In this document: positions 61,800 to 64,000 of the stretch, piece after piece | Layout: the number at the start of each line of letters is the position of its first letter | Position numbering within the stretch: position 1 is the first letter of the stretch | Assembly (NCBI GenBank): GCA_951799405.1 | Contig: OX637344.1 | Location: 5,456,001 to 5,520,000 of the forward strand | Origin: Agapetus fuscipes | Lineage: Eukaryota > Arthropoda > Insecta > Trichoptera > Glossosomatidae | Length of the DNA stretch: 64,000 bases | Reading direction: 5' to 3' | The notes under the pieces: model-generated | Database searches by the model: none | The model's input: only the letters and a program-made list of their open reading frames with translations | Told to the model about the DNA's origin: nothing | Program-made: the position numbers and the translations under genes

Positions 61800-62140
61800 C
61801 AGACCAGAAAGTGAATTTTAAGTAAACATTATTATAATTTTACTTGAGTTCTTTTAATCAAAGTGCGTTATATTTATTTAACAATATTTATTTTACACAA
61901 TATCAGTTTACAATGCACTGATTACTTTTCTGGATCTGCTTATATCGACTTTGCGTCACAATGTTTCAAACGTCCCTGACTCTCCACACAGTTGCGACTT
62001 ATATTTATATCATTCATAAGGACGTTTCTCGTGTACTCCAGATTCTTCTATAGTGGATTGTTCTACACGCACACCAACTAGCGTGCTGAGGCTCACTTAC
62101 GAACCTATACGTTCGCAATAATACAGGAGTGGTTTATAAT
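61800..62140 (-). repeat. LTR-like fragment, family G, longest copy
   Basis: On the minus strand a TATA-like GATATAAATATAAGTCGC is followed by GTTTGAAACATTGTGACGC, AAAGTCGATATAAGCAG, several AATAAA words and TTGATTAAAAGAACTC. The arrangement suggests promoter, R and poly(A) signal of an LTR. Coding regions are not nearby and the exact ends are unclear. Confidence 0.45.
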
Positions 62141-62437
62141 TTATTGTTTTTTTCTCCCCTCAAGTCTTGGCTTACTTTAGCAGCATCCCCATCATTACCT
62201 CGACGGTCCTGGGTGGGCTGTGATAATGTTTTCTATGATTTCCATGTCTTCAACGAGGTATCTGTTTTAATTTGATACCCTGAAACTAAAACCGCGCTCA
62301 AGAGACTTGCTAGAGCACTGAGTGCGAGAACATTAACATTTTTGAAAGAAGACAATCAACCGAAACATTATTACACACCTTTATTCTAATCACCATGAGA
62401 ATGTTTCCAAACACAACAATATATATATTTTTTATTT
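62141..62437. other. Unassigned DNA
   Basis: No recognised element. Confidence 0.35.
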
Positions 62438-62445
62438 ATTTAATA

Positions 62446-62917
62446 CATGGGTCGGCAACCTGCGGCCCGCGGGCCGCATGCGGCCCTTGAGGCGTCTAGG
62501 TGCGGCCCGCAACGCACGTGCCGGAAAACAACAAATATATTTGCAGTAAATGACAAAACAAAAGTATTTATCAAGAAATTTAAAATTATAAAAATGAGCG
62601 TATTGTATGAAAACCTGAAAGAATCGGGGGATTCCCAAATTGAATTGGCGGGGTTTCTACAATATGAGATTTATTTTGGGGGGTAGAATTAATAGTGAAT
62701 TTGGGGGTAATTTTCATTTGTAGTTCGTACGTCAATTGATTAATGTTTACGATGCATAACTCACAAGAGGTCCCAGGGGGCGCGGCAGGGGGGGGGGGGT
62801 GCTAGTCAGCGTTTGCTGAAATGCTGACCATTAGATCCACCACTGCCCAAGTGCGGCCCGCACTAAGTCCCACGTAAAATATTTGGCCCTTTTATAACAA
62901 AAGGTTGCCGACCCCTG
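62446..62917. mobile_element. hAT-type MITE with perfect 8-bp target duplication
   Basis: Begins CATGGGTCGGCAACCTGCGG and ends AAAGGTTGCCGACCCCTG, so the outer 15 bases are inverted repeats with one mismatch. ATTTAATA lies directly outside both ends (62438-62445 and 62918-62925). Subterminal GCGGCCCGC words repeat near both ends, a common hAT pattern. The 472-bp interior holds no transposase. The overlapping frames at 62432-62686 are not genes. Confidence 0.9.
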
Positions 62918-62925
62918 ATTTAATA

Positions 62926-63391
62926 TAACACATTTTGAGTACATTTTTTTTTTTTTAACTTATATCCAACATTAACCACTTCCCACTCACCTTTCATCAC
63001 TTCCTACTAACCTTTTATCACTAATCACTTCCCACTTCCTACTTACCTACTCTTCTCATCAGTATCTAGCAGTAATGATGCTCCTAGTTCCTCCTTCCAG
63101 TTCCCCGTCCTTGCTCCAGGCTACATCTCCCGTCCCCCTCTACCTCCCACACTCCTCGCTCCGTCTCTGTCGTCGCCGATCGCTGCAACTTTATTTATTT
63201 TTTCGCAGATCGTGAAACGATTCCTGTGTAATCGGATTAAATGCGCCTTTTTCAGTTCACAACGTGAATTTATTTTCCCCCGGTCGCCAAAGGACGAGTT
63301 CGACTTCGTAACTTACTCAAATTTATTTTTATTCTTCCTCTTCTTCGTCCTCTTGTTACAGATCTATGATCTGTTTATTGCGGAACTCCCT
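62926..63391. other. Unassigned DNA with CT-rich repeats
   Basis: Bases 62970-63065 have imperfect tandem CTTCCCACT/CACTTCCTACT words and 63080-63175 are pyrimidine-rich. The frame 63212-63589 runs into a LINE relic and is not a gene. Confidence 0.45.
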
Positions 63392-63590
63392 CCTGTGATG
63401 CAGAAGACCAGCTGTTCTTCCATCTTTTGGGAGGGCGACCTGGTAGACGCTGGCCGTCCGGTATCTCCTGTGCCACGACTCGAGCTATCCTTCCTGCGTT
63501 CATACGTCTACATGGTCCCTCCAGAACCGTCTCCTCTTCCTGCTCCATCTGACGATGTCTATAGTATCGCACATGCTTCCGATTTCTGAG
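63392..63590 (-). pseudogene. LINE C-terminal fragment, third RT family
   Basis: The minus strand encodes RHRQMEQEEETVLEGPCRRM, NAGRIARVVAQEIPDGQ and LPGRPPKRWKNSWSSASQEG, with the GRPxKRW motif of LINE C-termini. It matches 17886-18049 closely at DNA level. The catalytic RT domain is absent. Confidence 0.65.
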
Positions 63591-64000
63591 TTCCTCAATC
63601 GTTCCAGATTATAATTCTGAATTGTCACATCTCAAATCATTAAATCGCCACCTTATATGTAAAATTGAATAAGTGCTGATTCACTAATTGGAAAAATCGT
63701 GGATATAACATTTGTACATAACTTCTCTGTTATATGTAAATGGATGAATAATAAGGAAGTGATCATGAAAAACTTTTTAGCTACAGGATGTGTTATATCT
63801 CGTAGAAGAAAGGAAAAAACGTGCATTTATCTGAGAAAACCCTGTTGGCTTAATATGTAACTTATTCAGTTTTACCTTTAACGTGTCGAAATTTATTGTT
63901 TATAATTTATGCTTTAACTTTGTAACCCTTCGTTAAAATAGACTTGGTGAATGGTAACCAAATGATCCTGTAAGCATACCTACTCTGTTTTTTTTTTTTC
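63591..64000. other. Unassigned DNA at window end
   Basis: AT-rich with no frame or repeat recognised, ending in a T run. Confidence 0.4.

Noticed and set aside
63212..63589. 125-codon plus-strand frame
   Set aside because: Its 3' half is the antisense of a LINE RT C-terminus, and the 5' half is T-rich with no domain.

Overview
This window reads as AT-rich arthropod nuclear DNA, most likely insect and possibly lepidopteran. The basis is the mobile-element complement: a BEL/Pao LTR retrotransposon, an R1-clade LINE, RTE-like and CR1/L2-like LINEs, tRNA-derived SINEs and hAT-type MITEs. The order is inferred from these families only and is not certain. I found no convincing host protein gene, true tRNA, rRNA or CRISPR array. 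Every long open frame belongs to a retroelement, so the segment looks like transposon-dense intergenic or intronic DNA.

Layout. 1-15000: fragments only. These are 3' ends of one LINE (called LINE A here), SINEs of three families (SINE-A, -B, -C), a hAT MITE at 5951-6192, a foldback at 6334-6512 and a solo-LTR-like block at about 11878-12277. 15096-16661: the best LINE A copy, with an open 401-codon RT frame and its 3' UTR. 17200-18050: MITE pieces, an ATCGAT-rich minisatellite and a LINE C-terminal scrap. 18489-25733: a complete BEL/Pao element on the minus strand with matching 582-bp LTRs, a 5-bp target duplication, a primer-binding site, a polypurine tract and a 1730-codon gag-pol frame. 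26617-29876: a decayed LINE A and SINEs. 29934-33440: an R1-clade LINE, minus strand, with poly(A) tail. 34566-35530: a 5'-truncated RTE LINE, minus strand. 35574-36277: a short local duplication carrying two LINE A tails. 37000-40311: SINEs, foldbacks and a second solo-LTR-like block. 40345-41652: a 5'-truncated CR1/L2-like LINE. 42300-64000: dense, often nested small repeats, including MITE families with terminal inverted repeats, Penelope-like hairpin motifs, a 46-bp-arm palindrome with a probable target duplication, and a hAT MITE with a perfect 8-bp target duplication at 62446-62917.

How the parts relate. LINE A supplies a roughly 250-bp 3' module that ends in TTAGA/TTTAGA-type microsatellites and occurs about 30 times in 64 kb on both strands. 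SINE-B has a tRNA-like head but ends with the same tail as the CR1/L2-like LINE at 41551-41652, which suggests that this LINE family mobilises it. A recurrent CTGANGA-hairpin-GAAACG motif, present at about a dozen places, resembles the hammerhead-ribozyme region known from Penelope-like elements. It is the most interesting feature not covered by ordinary annotation.
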